Origin: Staphylococcus xylosus NJ
GTDB lineage: Bacteria; Bacillota; Bacilli; Staphylococcales; Staphylococcaceae
DNA length: 64,000 nt
Reading direction: 5' to 3'
Assembly (NCBI RefSeq): GCF_000338275.1
Contig: NZ_ANMR01000035.1
Coordinates: forward strand, 104,103-168,102
Part shown: positions 36,419 through 46,800 of the stretch, in pieces
How the letters are laid out: each line of letters starts with the position of its first letter
How positions within the stretch are numbered: position 1 is the stretch's first letter
Position numbers and translations under genes: made by a program
Notes under the pieces: model-generated
Told to the model about the DNA's origin: nothing
The model's input: only the letters and a program-made list of their open reading frames with translations
Databases searched by the model: none

Positions 36419-37177
36419 TTAGAATGATAATTGTTTTTCAATCAATGCTTTTGTATAAGCATTATCACTTAGATGTAAATCTTTGGTTGCAATTTGTTCT
36501 TCAATTTTACCGTTTTTAAAAATAATTAACTGCTCACATAAATAGGTGGCAGCTTGAATATCATGAGTAATAAAAATATAACTTAACTGCCTTTTCGAGC
36601 GTAAATTTACTAACAAATCTAAAATTTGGGTTTGAATAGACATATCTAAAGAACTGATTGCTTCATCAAACAAAATATATTTAGGATTCATGCATATAGC
36701 GCGCGCTATCGCCACACGTTGCGCTTCACCGCCGGATAACATATTTGGATATTTATCCATGTATACTTTCGATAATCCAACTTCTTCTAATAATTCAATA
36801 GCTCGTGCCTCCATGACTGCTTTAGATTGATTGTCACACTGGCACATCACTTCTAATAATATTTCTTTCACAGATTGGAATGGATGTAATGAAGATGTGT
36901 AATCTTGAAAAACCGCACTTATTTGATGATTTCTCACCTTTTTCTTATACATTGCCTGATCATTCAACGTTACTGAACCTTTGTTAGGTTTCTCAATACC
37001 TAATACCATCCTACTCAATGTTGATTTTCCACTACCACTCTCACCGATAATTGCAATTGCTTTACCAACTGGACATTCAAAGGACACATCTTTAACAATA
37101 GGGGTCATGCTACGCCGAAATATGTGTGAACGCGAATACGATTTTTCAACATTCATGATCTTAAGCATTTGAGTCAC
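36419..37177 (-). CDS. cntF: Staphylopine-metal ABC importer, ATPase subunit
   Basis: A 252-aa ATPase of the oligopeptide/nickel type. It has Walker A IGESGSGKSTLSRMVLG, Q-loop VFQDYTSSLHP, signature NMLSGGEAQRVAIARAI and Walker B YILFDEAISSLD, followed by ITHDIQ. Together with CntD it powers uptake through CntB and CntC. It overlaps the cntD end by 17 bases. The switch-His is present in ITHD. Confidence 0.93.
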   Translation of the reverse strand: MTQMLKIMNVEKSYSRSHIFRRSMTPIVKDVSFECPVGKAIAIIGESGSGKSTLSRMVLGIEKPNKGSVTLNDQAMYKKKVRNHQISAVFQDYTSSLHPFQSVKEILLEVMCQCDNQSKAVMEARAIELLEEVGLSKVYMDKYPNMLSGGEAQRVAIARAICMNPKYILFDEAISSLDMSIQTQILDLLVNLRSKRQLSYIFITHDIQAATYLCEQLIIFKNGKIEEQIATKDLHLSDNAYTKALIEKQLSF

Positions 37178-37976
37178 CCCTTAATACAGATTTAAAATAA
37201 TCATTAACTTTTTTTCGTGTGGATAATAAATACTGAGTATACTCTTGTTGTGGTTGGTAGAGTACCGCTTCTCTAGTGCCTTCTTCAATAGGTTTTCCAT
37301 GCCTCATCACAACTACTCGATCTGCGATATGATTAATCACTGTTAAGTCATGTGAAATAAAGATCATGGCGCAATCGAAATGATGCTTAATATCTTTAAA
37401 CGCCTGTAACACATCATATTGTGTAATAGTGTCTAAAGCTGTCGTCGGTTCATCTGCAATAATTAATTTGGGTTTTAATGCCAAAGCTAAAGCGATCATC
37501 ATACGCTGTAACATCCCCCCAGATAACATATAAGGGTATGACTTTAATATCTGTTTGGGATTGTTTAACCCCATATAATCCATATATTCTATCAAAGTTG
37601 CTTCGATTTCTTGAATAGATTGTTGCGTATGAACCTTCATAGTTTCGATCAATTGCTTGCCCACTGTAGATGATGGATCGAATGCACGGCTACCTTGTTG
37701 CATAACCATCGCAATATCTTTACCTCTATACTTCTTTAACTGCATCTCTGACAAAGTAAGCATTTGTATATTATTAAATGTCACCGTCCCTTCAACACTT
37801 AAGTGCTTAGGATTTAAACCTACTAAAGCTTTACATGTGACTGACTTACCACTACCACTTTCACCAATAATACCTAGCACTTCACCTTTATCCACTGTAA
37901 AATTCACATCGTTAACAATGGTCTGATTTGTCCAACTATCTTTGATAAACAGATGGCGTACTGTTAATAACGTCAT
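37161..37976 (-). CDS. cntD: Staphylopine-metal ABC importer, ATPase subunit
   Basis: A 271-aa ATPase partner of CntF. It has Walker A IIGESGSGKSVTCKALVG, Q-loop MVMQQGSRAFDPSST, signature YMLSGGMLQRMMIALALALK and Walker B LIIADEPTTALD with ISHDLTV. The C-terminal tail (YTQYLLSTRKKVNDYF) follows the Opp/Dpp family pattern. It overlaps cntC by four bases and cntF by 17, so the three are translationally coupled. Confidence 0.93.
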   Translation of the reverse strand: MTLLTVRHLFIKDSWTNQTIVNDVNFTVDKGEVLGIIGESGSGKSVTCKALVGLNPKHLSVEGTVTFNNIQMLTLSEMQLKKYRGKDIAMVMQQGSRAFDPSSTVGKQLIETMKVHTQQSIQEIEATLIEYMDYMGLNNPKQILKSYPYMLSGGMLQRMMIALALALKPKLIIADEPTTALDTITQYDVLQAFKDIKHHFDCAMIFISHDLTVINHIADRVVVMRHGKPIEEGTREAVLYQPQQEYTQYLLSTRKKVNDYFKSVLRGDSNA

Positions 37977-38845
37977 AATTGCACCAATCCTTTCTTCACA
38001 GAACGTAGTTTTTCCTTTGAAGATATCCTTGGATCAATCGCAATTTGTAATGCATCTGATAAAAAGTTAAATGCCATAACTATAATAACGATTGCAATAC
38101 CTGGAGCAAACATCATTTCTGGATGAGTGAACATAACTTTTCTAGCTTCATTGAGCATCATACCCCATTCAGCAGTCGGTGCTTTAACACCTAACCCTAA
38201 AAATGAAAACCCAGATATTTGTAAAATCATGGAACACATAGAACTACTTGAGATTATTGCAATATCACCAAGTGTCAACGGCATAATATGTCTGCGAATA
38301 ATTTTCAAATCACTCATGCCAATTGTCTTGGCAAATTTAACATGGTCTGAGTCAGTATATTGCATAACGCTTGTGCGAATCACACGGCAAAACCATGCCC
38401 AGCGCGTTAAAATAAATGCCATAATAATATTTTCAGCACCCATACCAAATAAAGCAATCAGTGCGAGTGTAACAACATAACTAGGGAATGCTAACATCAC
38501 ATCACACATACGCATGATAAGTGCATCAATATAACCCCGGAAGTATCCAGAAACAAAACCTAATATGGCACCAACTAAAACAGAAATAAAGAGCGCTACA
38601 AAAACATATAATAAGCTGGGTCTAATCGCATAAATCAACCTCGTTAAAATATCTCGTCCTAAATGATCAGTACCTAAGAAATGTTGTAAACTTATTCCAC
38701 TATATTTGTTAGCTGTATCAATATGGTTAGGATCGTGTGTTGTCATTAAAGGGGCTGCAAAACCTAACACAACATATAAGATAATAATGCCTAGAGCAAC
38801 AACGGCACCCCTATCCTGTAATAAACGTTTTAAAATAATCATCAA
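37973..38845 (-). CDS. cntC: Staphylopine-metal ABC importer, permease
   Basis: A 290-aa permease of the DppC/NikC type. The N-terminal helix is followed by GTDHLGRDILTRLIYAIRPS, a hallmark of the C subunit. The EAA-like loop lies near residue 190 (MSDLKIIRRHIMPL). It forms the membrane channel with CntB. It overlaps cntB and cntD by four bases each. Confidence 0.93.
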   Translation of the reverse strand: MMIILKRLLQDRGAVVALGIIILYVVLGFAAPLMTTHDPNHIDTANKYSGISLQHFLGTDHLGRDILTRLIYAIRPSLLYVFVALFISVLVGAILGFVSGYFRGYIDALIMRMCDVMLAFPSYVVTLALIALFGMGAENIIMAFILTRWAWFCRVIRTSVMQYTDSDHVKFAKTIGMSDLKIIRRHIMPLTLGDIAIISSSSMCSMILQISGFSFLGLGVKAPTAEWGMMLNEARKVMFTHPEMMFAPGIAIVIIVMAFNFLSDALQIAIDPRISSKEKLRSVKKGLVQL

Positions 38846-39774
38846 GATGCCTCCCTTAATCTTGGATTCAAGAGTGCATTGATTATATCTGCTAATGTAT
38901 TAAATACAACAAATAGTATAGCCACAATTAATACATACGCTTGTATGACAGGAAAATCATGTTCTAATATGGCTTTCAAGCTTAATTGTCCTAATCCTGG
39001 CCAAGCAAATATATACTCGATTACTACTAACCCACCCATAATCATTGGTATAGACATGCAGAAGATTGAGACGGCAACTTGTAATGCATTACGTAATACG
39101 TGCAGCATTAAAGTTGTCGATTTAACACCGCATGCTTTCAAATAAAGTACATAGTCTTCATTTAACTGCTCAACAATTGAACGCCTAATATTTCTAAAGT
39201 AAATGCCAGCATATGCAATTGTAATAACAACAACTGGCAATATGTAACTTTCAGGACCTGTCAGTCCAGAAGTTGGCAATAAATTTAAATTTACAGAAAC
39301 GTAAATAATTAACATCGAAGCAATCCAATAAGACGGTAAGCCTGTTAGAAAGAAAGCTACAGAACGTATCGCACGATCTGCAAATCTCCCTCTTGTTAAG
39401 GCACTGACCACCCCTAAAATAATTGATGTAATCATTACCGTAATGCTAGAAATAATAGTTAGTTTTAAGGTGTTTAAAAATGCTGGACCAATACGTTCTG
39501 CAACAGGATCCCCTGTAATATAACTCGTACCAAAATCTAACTGCAATGCTTGTAATAGCCAATTCATGTATTGCATCAATAACGGGTCATTTAATCCATA
39601 CTTCTCATTTGTTTCTTCAATTAATTGTGGTGATACATCTGGTGTGCCTTGCGCATGTAAAATTGTAACCGCCGGGTTTTCATCTGTTATATAAGTTAGT
39701 AGAAATGTCATAAAACTTACTACAATCATCAGTGGAACCATAATCATCATGCGCTTTAAAATAAATTTGAACAT
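38842..39774 (-). CDS. cntB: Staphylopine-metal ABC importer, permease
   Basis: A 310-aa permease of the DppB/NikB type. It has one N-terminal helix (MFKFILKRMMIMVPLMIVVS), then YGLNDPLLMQYMNWLLQALQ and DFGTSYITGDPV, the family external loop. An EAA-like loop with YVLYLKACGVKSTTLMLHVL lies near residue 220. It lies 15 bases after cntA. Confidence 0.93.
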   Translation of the reverse strand: MFKFILKRMMIMVPLMIVVSFMTFLLTYITDENPAVTILHAQGTPDVSPQLIEETNEKYGLNDPLLMQYMNWLLQALQLDFGTSYITGDPVAERIGPAFLNTLKLTIISSITVMITSIILGVVSALTRGRFADRAIRSVAFFLTGLPSYWIASMLIIYVSVNLNLLPTSGLTGPESYILPVVVITIAYAGIYFRNIRRSIVEQLNEDYVLYLKACGVKSTTLMLHVLRNALQVAVSIFCMSIPMIMGGLVVIEYIFAWPGLGQLSLKAILEHDFPVIQAYVLIVAILFVVFNTLADIINALLNPRLREAS

Positions 39775-39789
39775 TATAAATGCACTCCT

Positions 39790-41388
39790 TTATTTAAATT
39801 GCATTTCATTAAAAGGCAATTCATATTGCGACTGTGTAAATGATAATTTCTCTAAATCATTAGGTGCAACCACGGTCATTCTACCGTGTGATATAGGAAT
39901 GAAAATACCTTCATCATCTATTTGTTGTAAAATTTGTTTATATGCATCAGAACGTTGTTTACTATCCTGAATTTTAAATGATTCCTCAATATTGTCGTAC
40001 AGCTCATTCTTATTAGCGATACCTGATGTCGCACTTTCATAACCATTACTTGCTTTAAATGCGCTAATTGTACTTTGTGGATCATACAATAATCCCCAAG
40101 TTTGATTAAACATCAAGTCATAATCACCAGATGTACGACGTTCAGCAACTTTGTCCGATGTATCACCATTAATTTGTAATTGAACTCCCATTTTCTTAAA
40201 TTCTGCTTGTAAAAATTCTGCTTGTTCTTTTTGATTTGATGAGCCTTTGTCATAATACATACTCATTGTTAATTCTTTACCATCTTTTTTGCGGACATTA
40301 CTATCTTCTGTTTGTTTCCATCCCGCTTTATCTAACAGTGCTTCCGCCTTTTTCACATCATATTTACGTGTAGGCATGTCAAAATTAATGTCTGTAACAT
40401 TCTTCGCGAATAGTTGTGCTGCCGGCTTTTCTTCGCCACCTAAGATTTCTTTAGATATTTTATCTCTATTTACCATATGACCAATCGCTTGCCTTACAGT
40501 TTTATCGCTCACTGGACTGTCCTTTTTACCAGAATTTGCCACTAACATTTTTGTATTCATTGGTTGGCTATGTTTTACTTGGTAATCACCGGAATCTTTC
40601 AACTGTTTTAAAGCATCTTTATCTAAACTATCTGTACCTCTATCGTCTGTGAAAGCAAAGTTTGTCTCACCTTTTTTCATTGATAAAAAGGCAGTCTCAC
40701 CTGCTGGCATTACTTTTGCTTGTATTTTGTTTAACTTTGATTTTTTGCCCCAATAATCATTGTTTTTATTAAAATCTGCTGACTCGTCTTTTTTATGTTC
40801 ACCAAGTTTAAATGGACCTGTGCCATCAAATGATTTTACACCATTCTTAGTTCCATCATCCTTAAAATCCTTTGGAGATACAAATACATATGGTCGCGGC
40901 ATTGCTAATTCTGCTAAAGCTGGCTGATATGGTTCTGTTAACTGAAGTTCGACGGTGTATTTGTCTTTAACACTGACATTATCAATTAATGTTGAAATCT
41001 TTAACCACGAATGCAATTTTTTATTTTGTTGAACTGCATCAATATTTTTCTTAACTGCCTCAGCGTCAAACCCTGTACCATCGTGGAATTTAACATCATC
41101 ACGCAAATGGAAAGTATACGTTTTACCATCATCAGACACATCCCAACTTTTAGCTAACAATGGCTTGATACCGTCTTTAGTATTACGTATAAGTGGCTCA
41201 TAAATCATGCTTTCTGCAGACATAGATCCGCCATATACATGTGGATTCATATCACCAATATCTTTCACTGTTGTATACGTTAACTGCTTATTCTCTTTCT
41301 TTTCCTCTATGCCTTTACCGTTTCCACATCCCGCTAAAATAATGCCTGATGTAATTAATACTGCACTCATCTTAGTAATTTTGTTCAT
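39790..41388 (-). CDS. cntA: Staphylopine-metal binding lipoprotein
   Basis: A 532-aa solute-binding protein of the oligopeptide/nickel (SBP_bac_5) family. The lipobox is ILAGC with lipidated Cys21. The mature domain begins KQLTYTTVKDIGDMNPHVYG and contains YEPLIRNTKDGIKPLLAKSW and VKFHDGTGFDAEAVKKNIDA. It captures staphylopine complexed with Ni, Co, Zn or Cu outside the cell and hands it to CntBC. It starts 110 bases after cntM, the largest gap in the operon. Confidence 0.93.
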   Translation of the reverse strand: MNKITKMSAVLITSGIILAGCGNGKGIEEKKENKQLTYTTVKDIGDMNPHVYGGSMSAESMIYEPLIRNTKDGIKPLLAKSWDVSDDGKTYTFHLRDDVKFHDGTGFDAEAVKKNIDAVQQNKKLHSWLKISTLIDNVSVKDKYTVELQLTEPYQPALAELAMPRPYVFVSPKDFKDDGTKNGVKSFDGTGPFKLGEHKKDESADFNKNNDYWGKKSKLNKIQAKVMPAGETAFLSMKKGETNFAFTDDRGTDSLDKDALKQLKDSGDYQVKHSQPMNTKMLVANSGKKDSPVSDKTVRQAIGHMVNRDKISKEILGGEEKPAAQLFAKNVTDINFDMPTRKYDVKKAEALLDKAGWKQTEDSNVRKKDGKELTMSMYYDKGSSNQKEQAEFLQAEFKKMGVQLQINGDTSDKVAERRTSGDYDLMFNQTWGLLYDPQSTISAFKASNGYESATSGIANKNELYDNIEESFKIQDSKQRSDAYKQILQQIDDEGIFIPISHGRMTVVAPNDLEKLSFTQSQYELPFNEMQFK

Positions 41389-41498
41389 TATTTTTCCTCT
41401 TTTTCATTTAAAAATTGTAATATCATTTATACTTGTGTGGAGAATACTTATGTAAAACCAAAAAATATTTAATATTTTTATATTACAAATCCTTATTA

Positions 41499-42797
41499 CT
41501 AAATTTTATCTTTGGTATCTAAAAACTCCTCTACCAAAGATTTATCATCTTTAAATAAGTTCATAGTGAATTGTGATGATAGTTGTCGGTTATGGTTATG
41601 CTTTTTATAGTCCTGACAATATTGTTCATAACGTTCCATAAATGTATCAATCATTGGTGTCTCAACATCTAATAGCTTGCCAATATGTTGAATAATTGAA
41701 GTACGGTAATAATCCTCACTTGGCATGCGTGGTATGTGCACGGCGCCTTGTTCATTTTCATAAAGTTGCTTAAACGGCACCGCCGAAAAATCAAAATAGC
41801 GCCCGTGTTTATCAGGTTCAGAAAACGGATCAATTAATATCGCTGTATACCTCACATATAGTAAATATTCTTGATGAATTGGTGGTAACTTTTCAAAACT
41901 GTAGATGTCATCATCCGCTAATGTCTCAGGATGCACAGGATAGTTGTCTTTCACCATAAATTCCAAAAGGTTGACTGACCGCACACTAAATTTTGCCAAA
42001 ATGTTCATCAACTCTGTCCACATCAAGCGCATTTCATGAATGAGCGTCACCGTAATTGGGCCTTCTGGAAATAGCTTATATACATAAACAGGTACTTCTG
42101 TCCCTTCAAAAATAACTTTTAATGAAAAATCATTCATAAATAATGGCGGGTGCACATACAAAGAACTATTGCGTGTTTCAGCATGTAAAGGTGTTGGCAT
42201 ATCTATCAAATTTATGTGGAATTGCTTGAACACATTTTTTAAATAATTGATTGTTGCTGAATGCTCACGATTAGAACCTACGTATAATTTCGTCTTCAAC
42301 CCAGTTGTTACAACATGATTAGGTTGCTCAGTATCATACAAACGCGTGTCACCCAGATATGTAGAAAATGATATAACTTCAATATCTTTATTAAAGTTAG
42401 CCATATGCTGCTCTACAATCATTTGTGAACCAAATGTAGGTGATACTAACAAGATACGCTTTACTTTTTCTAATATTGCTGTCGATAGCTGTGCCAATGT
42501 ACTATGATATGCGTCTGCAGTACACGCCATAATAATCGTGTCATAGTAATCATTAACAACTTCTATATCTTCATACAAATGATTAATTTGGAAGCGGCCA
42601 GCCATGTGTTTATGGGCATCATTTTGCGTCGTTACTTTAAAGCATTTATCGTTTTGATATGCTTGAAATAACTTTTTTGATTTCAACGAGGTTGAGGCAC
42701 GACCTACCATATCTATTTGTTTGTCTGTTGTTAGATGACACAGATTGGCCAATTGAATTGCAACTGGCCCCGTACCTATAATTAACATTTTAGACAT
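41499..42797 (-). CDS. cntM: Staphylopine dehydrogenase
   Basis: A 432-aa opine-type dehydrogenase. The Rossmann start [20 protein letters not shown] binds NADPH. Known CntM reductively joins the CntL product with pyruvate to finish staphylopine. The long alpha-helical C-terminal domain matches the family length. It overlaps cntL by eight bases. An ATG three codons further in (MLIIGTG) is an alternative start. Confidence 0.92.
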   Translation of the reverse strand: MSKMLIIGTGPVAIQLANLCHLTTDKQIDMVGRASTSLKSKKLFQAYQNDKCFKVTTQNDAHKHMAGRFQINHLYEDIEVVNDYYDTIIMACTADAYHSTLAQLSTAILEKVKRILLVSPTFGSQMIVEQHMANFNKDIEVISFSTYLGDTRLYDTEQPNHVVTTGLKTKLYVGSNREHSATINYLKNVFKQFHINLIDMPTPLHAETRNSSLYVHPPLFMNDFSLKVIFEGTEVPVYVYKLFPEGPITVTLIHEMRLMWTELMNILAKFSVRSVNLLEFMVKDNYPVHPETLADDDIYSFEKLPPIHQEYLLYVRYTAILIDPFSEPDKHGRYFDFSAVPFKQLYENEQGAVHIPRMPSEDYYRTSIIQHIGKLLDVETPMIDTFMERYEQYCQDYKKHNHNRQLSSQFTMNLFKDDKSLVEEFLDTKDKI

Positions 42798-43608
42798 CCG
42801 CTACACCAACCTTTATTGCTGCCTTACGATATAAAGCAATATCAAAAATTTGATTAGATTGTATACGCTTCTCTACACATTGCCATTTATCTACACTAGT
42901 TTTCTTAGAAGGATAATTAAATAGCGATTTGATTCCGTCACCAAATCGCATTGCAACAACAACATTTTCATTCGTTAAATCATAAAGTTGGTCTAATATG
43001 GCATATTTAATTGGAATTGTTGAACTAAATATAATATGCGTCACTTCTTTGATATCAACTAATTGGTCTACTGTCTGCTTTGTAATCTCTATATCTTCAT
43101 TTGGTGCTAATACTTTAACAATCTTTTGACCTAAATCAACTGCCATTGAATCAATATCAATGCCAATAACAGAAGCACCCGTCTCCTTAGCCACTTGAAT
43201 GAGTGTCATAGGATATGCACCAGATCCAACTAACAATAATTTGTCATTTTCAGTTATATGACATTGTCCAAATTCCTCATTAATACAGTGCTCTATGTTG
43301 TCAAAGTAGCCTGAAGTAGAAGCCTTACCGTCTAATAAACGTTGCGCTCGAATAACTTCTACTTGTTTAACACATTGGGCGGATATGAATTGAAGTCTCA
43401 ATGTAAGATGTTCTTTTACCGCTTCATCTTCCCAATCTTCATACAATCTTCTAAAAACTGGATTTAATATAAACTGACTATACTCATCCACTAATATTTC
43501 TAATGCATCAATGTAATCACTGTTTTTCAAGACATTTTCATATAGTGTTTCAAAGTTCAATAAATATTTATGTAATATAGCGCTAATCTCTTTCTCTAAA
43601 TTATTCAT
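42790..43608 (-). CDS. cntL: D-histidine 2-aminobutanoyltransferase (nicotianamine-synthase-like)
   Basis: A 272-aa enzyme resembling a minimal nicotianamine synthase. The N-terminal helical region is followed by a SAM-binding Rossmann fold with [20 protein letters not shown] and [18 protein letters not shown]. Known CntL transfers the aminobutyrate part of S-adenosylmethionine onto D-histidine. It sits 9 bases after cntK and overlaps cntM. Confidence 0.92.
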   Translation of the reverse strand: MNNLEKEISAILHKYLLNFETLYENVLKNSDYIDALEILVDEYSQFILNPVFRRLYEDWEDEAVKEHLTLRLQFISAQCVKQVEVIRAQRLLDGKASTSGYFDNIEHCINEEFGQCHITENDKLLLVGSGAYPMTLIQVAKETGASVIGIDIDSMAVDLGQKIVKVLAPNEDIEITKQTVDQLVDIKEVTHIIFSSTIPIKYAILDQLYDLTNENVVVAMRFGDGIKSLFNYPSKKTSVDKWQCVEKRIQSNQIFDIALYRKAAIKVGVADV

Positions 43609-43617
43609 TTCAGCCTC

Positions 43618-44439
43618 CTATTCTATAAATGCTTTTCCTGTTGCTACAGTTGAGACTTGCCCTTTAATGGAAGTTTGGAATCCAGACTTTGGACATTTCC
43701 TAGATGTTACTAAAATGTTGCCACCTGGTTGATGAACCATAAAGTCCTCACATGCACTTTCAGCTTTATAATTTTTAAAAATCCCTATCGATGCAGTACC
43801 AGAACCACAACTATTTTCCCAAACTAAACTTTTAATTTCTGGTATAAAAATAAGTGGCTTTAGAAACTGACGTTGTTCATCAAATAACATGATACCTATC
43901 GTTTTATACTTATTACTCCATGTTTGCTGACGGACAAATTGTTCAACTTGATGTTGCAATTCTGTAGTAACTTCAGTGACTGGAACAACAAAATGCACAT
44001 ATGACTCATATACAATTTCTACTGCATGTCGTTGTTGTTGATCAATATTAAGCTTTACTCCGGACACGTGCTGTGCTTGGGGCATACTGACTTCATAATG
44101 TTGGTTGCTATGTACTTCACACTGAACCAACCCTGAACATCCTGAAACTTTTATTGCACATTGTCTTTTTTGCAATATGTTACTTTCTTGTAAGTAATGT
44201 ATGTATGACATTGTGGCATTACCACAAAATTCATTTCCACTCATAACTAAATGGCAATTTCTATTTAAATCCGTATTGGTAGACTCTATAAATCCAACTT
44301 GCTCACAACAAACATGACTCGTTGTCATTAATTGATTAGCTATGTTTGCGTAATCTCTTGAATCATGTTGCGAATGCACTAGTATCGTCATATTCCCCGA
44401 TGGATTATACTTAGAAAATTCTATAACCTTTCGATTCAT
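43618..44439 (-). CDS. cntK: Histidine racemase
   Basis: A 273-aa cofactor-independent racemase of the diaminopimelate-epimerase fold. The two catalytic cysteines are visible: Cys72 in SGNEFCGNATMSY and Cys211 in WENSCGSGTASIG. Known CntK makes D-histidine for staphylopine. As first gene of the operon it follows a consensus-like promoter with a Zur-type palindrome about 80-105 bases ahead. SD AGGAG is well placed. Confidence 0.93.
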   Translation of the reverse strand: MNRKVIEFSKYNPSGNMTILVHSQHDSRDYANIANQLMTTSHVCCEQVGFIESTNTDLNRNCHLVMSGNEFCGNATMSYIHYLQESNILQKRQCAIKVSGCSGLVQCEVHSNQHYEVSMPQAQHVSGVKLNIDQQQRHAVEIVYESYVHFVVPVTEVTTELQHQVEQFVRQQTWSNKYKTIGIMLFDEQRQFLKPLIFIPEIKSLVWENSCGSGTASIGIFKNYKAESACEDFMVHQPGGNILVTSRKCPKSGFQTSIKGQVSTVATGKAFIE

Positions 44440-44521
44440 ACGACTCTCCTTCTACTTAAAATTATTTTATGTAAGCCTGCTAACATTGATTAAAAAACTT
44501 TAGATCATTGCGCAGCCTTAT

Positions 44522-44544
44522 CAAATCGTAACAGTTACGATTTG
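44522..44544 (-). promoter_or_regulatory. Zur-type operator of the cnt operon
   Basis: A perfect 23-bp palindrome with half-site CAAATCGTAAC, centre A, and its complement GTTACGATTTG. It matches the staphylococcal Zur box (AAATCGTAAT...ATTACGATTT) closely. It starts seven bases downstream of the -10, covering the start of transcription, as expected for zinc-dependent repression. Confidence 0.85.
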
Positions 44545-44550
44545 TTTTAT

Positions 44551-44579
44551 ATAATATATCGGTCTTATATAGTTGTCAA
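44551..44579 (-). promoter_or_regulatory. SigA promoter of the cnt operon
   Basis: On the minus strand TTGACA (44579-44574) is followed after exactly 17 bases by TATTAT (44556-44551). The Zur palindrome follows directly. Confidence 0.75.
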
Positions 44580-44681
44580 TACAAATGATAATATTTTTCA
44601 ATTAATAGTTATTAAAAAAACTTGAATTGTGCTTTTATTATAGAAAATATATGTAGACTTTTTAAAATTTTCATAAAAAAT

Positions 44682-44733
44682 AAAGCCCAATCATTCACTA
44701 ATACATAAAAAGTACTGTAAATGACGAGGCTTT
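44682..44733 (-). terminator. Imperfect terminator after lipoprotein gene
   Basis: AAAGCC...TCATT pairs with AATGA...GGCTTT with an internal loop; the minus-strand side continues into ATTTTTTATG. It lies about 125 bases past the stop at 44860. Confidence 0.5.
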
Positions 44734-44859
44734 GTAGGTTTTATTTGTTAGTTATAACTTTAAAATATATGATAATAATTAAGTTTTATGACTATTAATA
44801 TATTATAAGCTGATCTTTGTGCTAATTTCATAGTTACACTTGTCACTATGTCTAAATTC

Positions 44860-45441
44860 TTATTTTTTAAAAGCTATCGTCTTAATATTATGTTTTGTTA
44901 AAAACGCTTCTATTTTCTCTTGTTGTCGACCATTAACGATATTATTATGCTTTTGTAATCTTTCTTTTTCATTTTCTGTTAAGTTTTGTTTAGCAAATAT
45001 GTCATCAATACCCTTATTTGCTTCACTAATATACTCACTTATTTGATGGGAAGGTTTGTTATATTCTTTTGAAATCTCGTTGTTTTCTATATATGACTTA
45101 AAATTCTCATTATTAGTTGTTAAAAGACTTTTAGATTTCTTTAACTTAGCCATTTCATCTTTATTTAACTTTTCATCAGAGTCTATTTTTTCTTCTAGCT
45201 CATCTTTTACTCTATTTATCTTCTCATCTGTATCTAGATATATTTTGATACTTCGCTTTATTTCAGAATTAGAAAGTTCAGTATCAGCTTTATCACTATT
45301 AAATATATCATCGGGCAATTTTTGGTTAACTGTCTGGTGTGTGTTCTCATCTGTATTATCTTGATCAGCTACATCATTATCACAAGCTGTAGCCAGAACT
45401 ACAAAAAATATCATCAATATACTCAAGAAATAAAATTTCAT
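44860..45441 (-). CDS. Small lipoprotein (NDxxF-motif-like family)
   Basis: A 193-aa secreted lipoprotein with an 18-residue hydrophobic start and lipobox LATAC (Cys20); the -3 Ala is slightly atypical. The mature part is highly charged and helical. LPDDIFNSDKADTELSNSEI followed by repeated Lys/Glu-rich segments resembles the staphylococcal NDxxF-motif lipoproteins. The in-frame codons before the chosen ATG overlap the SD AGGAG. The function of the family is not known. It is the neighbour of cntK but has its own promoter and terminator region. Confidence 0.65.
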   Translation of the reverse strand: MKFYFLSILMIFFVVLATACDNDVADQDNTDENTHQTVNQKLPDDIFNSDKADTELSNSEIKRSIKIYLDTDEKINRVKDELEEKIDSDEKLNKDEMAKLKKSKSLLTTNNENFKSYIENNEISKEYNKPSHQISEYISEANKGIDDIFAKQNLTENEKERLQKHNNIVNGRQQEKIEAFLTKHNIKTIAFKK

Positions 45442-45853
45442 GTCAATTTCTCCTAATTTCATTTAATAAAAGGTTGAAACTATAATTCTATGAGTTAGGT
45501 GCGGAATAAATATCTCACACTTATACTGTCAGCATTTCTTATATCCGTTTAATATATATTTGTAATATTAACTTTTAAGCTTAACATTTTGTTTTATACT
45601 ACTTTAAAAGTACGCTATAAAACATCATCTTTAGCTCTACTTATATAATATCATTTATTAAATTCTTTTTATCATCCACTTTGAAAGAATATCAAATGTT
45701 TTATATGGATAATCTTTATAACCATTACATCAACCTATTAATTCATATTATATTTTTCCATATTTGCTAAAATAGTGGCTGATATTTAAAATTATCGTAA
45801 GTATAATAAAATATTTGCAACAACAAAGTATATTTTTAAATGGAGTGATAAGT
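45442..45853. other. Gene-free divergent region
   Basis: About 410 very AT-rich bases between the lipoprotein and the sirtuin genes. They must contain both promoters. I see no hairpin, operator or frame with an RBS that I would defend. Confidence 0.4.
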
Positions 45854-46588
45854 GTGAATCGTAATATTGAACAATTGAAAGATATCATTAATAATTCCAG
45901 TAGAATTACATTTTTTACAGGTGCTGGCGTATCTGTAGCAAGTGGTGTGCCTGACTTTCGGTCTATGGGTGGTTTATTCGATGAAATTTCAAAAGAAGGT
46001 TACTCACCTGAATACTTGTTAAGTACTAATTATCTACAAGATGATCCAGAAGGATTTGTCGATTTTTATCATAAACGTTTACTCCTCGCTGATAAACAAC
46101 CTAATACTATTCATCAATGGATAGCACAACTTGAAAAAGACCAACAATCTTTAGGCGTTATCACCCAAAATATCGATGGCCTTCATGCTGATGCGGGTAG
46201 TTCGAATGTAGATGAACTTCACGGTACTTTAAATCAGTTCTATTGTGTTAATTGCTTTAATAAATATTCTAAATCTTATGTCATGCAACATCACCTGCGC
46301 CATTGTGAATCATGTGGCAGTATCATTAGACCTGATATCGTACTTTATGGAGAAATGTTAAATCAAAACACTATTTTTAATGCTATTAATAAAATTGAAA
46401 CAGCTGACACATTAATTGTTTTAGGTTCATCACTCGTAGTTCAACCAGCGGCAGGTCTAATTTCAAACTTCAAAGGACAAAACCTTATTATTATTAATAA
46501 AGATGCCACACCTTATGATCATAATGCAGATTTAGTTATCAATGAAGATATGGTGACAGTGATTTCAGCGCTTAATAATTTGATTTAA
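45854..46588 (+). CDS. NAD-dependent protein deacylase, sirtuin family
   Basis: A 244-aa SIR2/CobB-type enzyme that removes acyl groups from lysine using NAD. It shows FFTGAGVSVASGVPDFRSMGG (NAD loop), TQNIDGLHADAGS, catalytic His in ELHGTL, a four-Cys zinc site (CVNCF and CESCG) and GSSLVVQPAAGLI. The frame is open upstream to a TTG, but GTG at 45854 has GGAG eight bases ahead and gives the normal family N-terminus. It is monocistronic with a clear terminator. Confidence 0.93.
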   Translation: MNRNIEQLKDIINNSSRITFFTGAGVSVASGVPDFRSMGGLFDEISKEGYSPEYLLSTNYLQDDPEGFVDFYHKRLLLADKQPNTIHQWIAQLEKDQQSLGVITQNIDGLHADAGSSNVDELHGTLNQFYCVNCFNKYSKSYVMQHHLRHCESCGSIIRPDIVLYGEMLNQNTIFNAINKIETADTLIVLGSSLVVQPAAGLISNFKGQNLIIINKDATPYDHNADLVINEDMVTVISALNNLI

Positions 46589-46644
46589 TCCACGTGGAAT
46601 CTAGCTTAGAATTTTCAAAAGTCATTTATTAATAGTACTTAGTT

Positions 46645-46685
46645 AACCATAATCGATGTGGTGTCAGACTTCATTGATTATGGTT
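46645..46685. terminator. Terminator after sirtuin gene
   Basis: AACCATAATC-G-ATG pairs with CAT-T-GATTATGGTT and is followed by TTTTATT on the plus strand. Confidence 0.75.
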
Positions 46686-46800
46686 TTTATTCATAAACAC
46701 GCCTGTATTTAATAATTTCAATTTAGTTTTCTATTTCAATTTTTACCTATTATAAATTTAAAAAGAATATAACTATTTATATCACAAAAAATATCTATTC

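Noticed and set aside
41389..41498. Second Zur or Fur box in the cntM-cntA gap
   Set aside because: Only AT-rich short palindromes are present; none matches the box before cntK.
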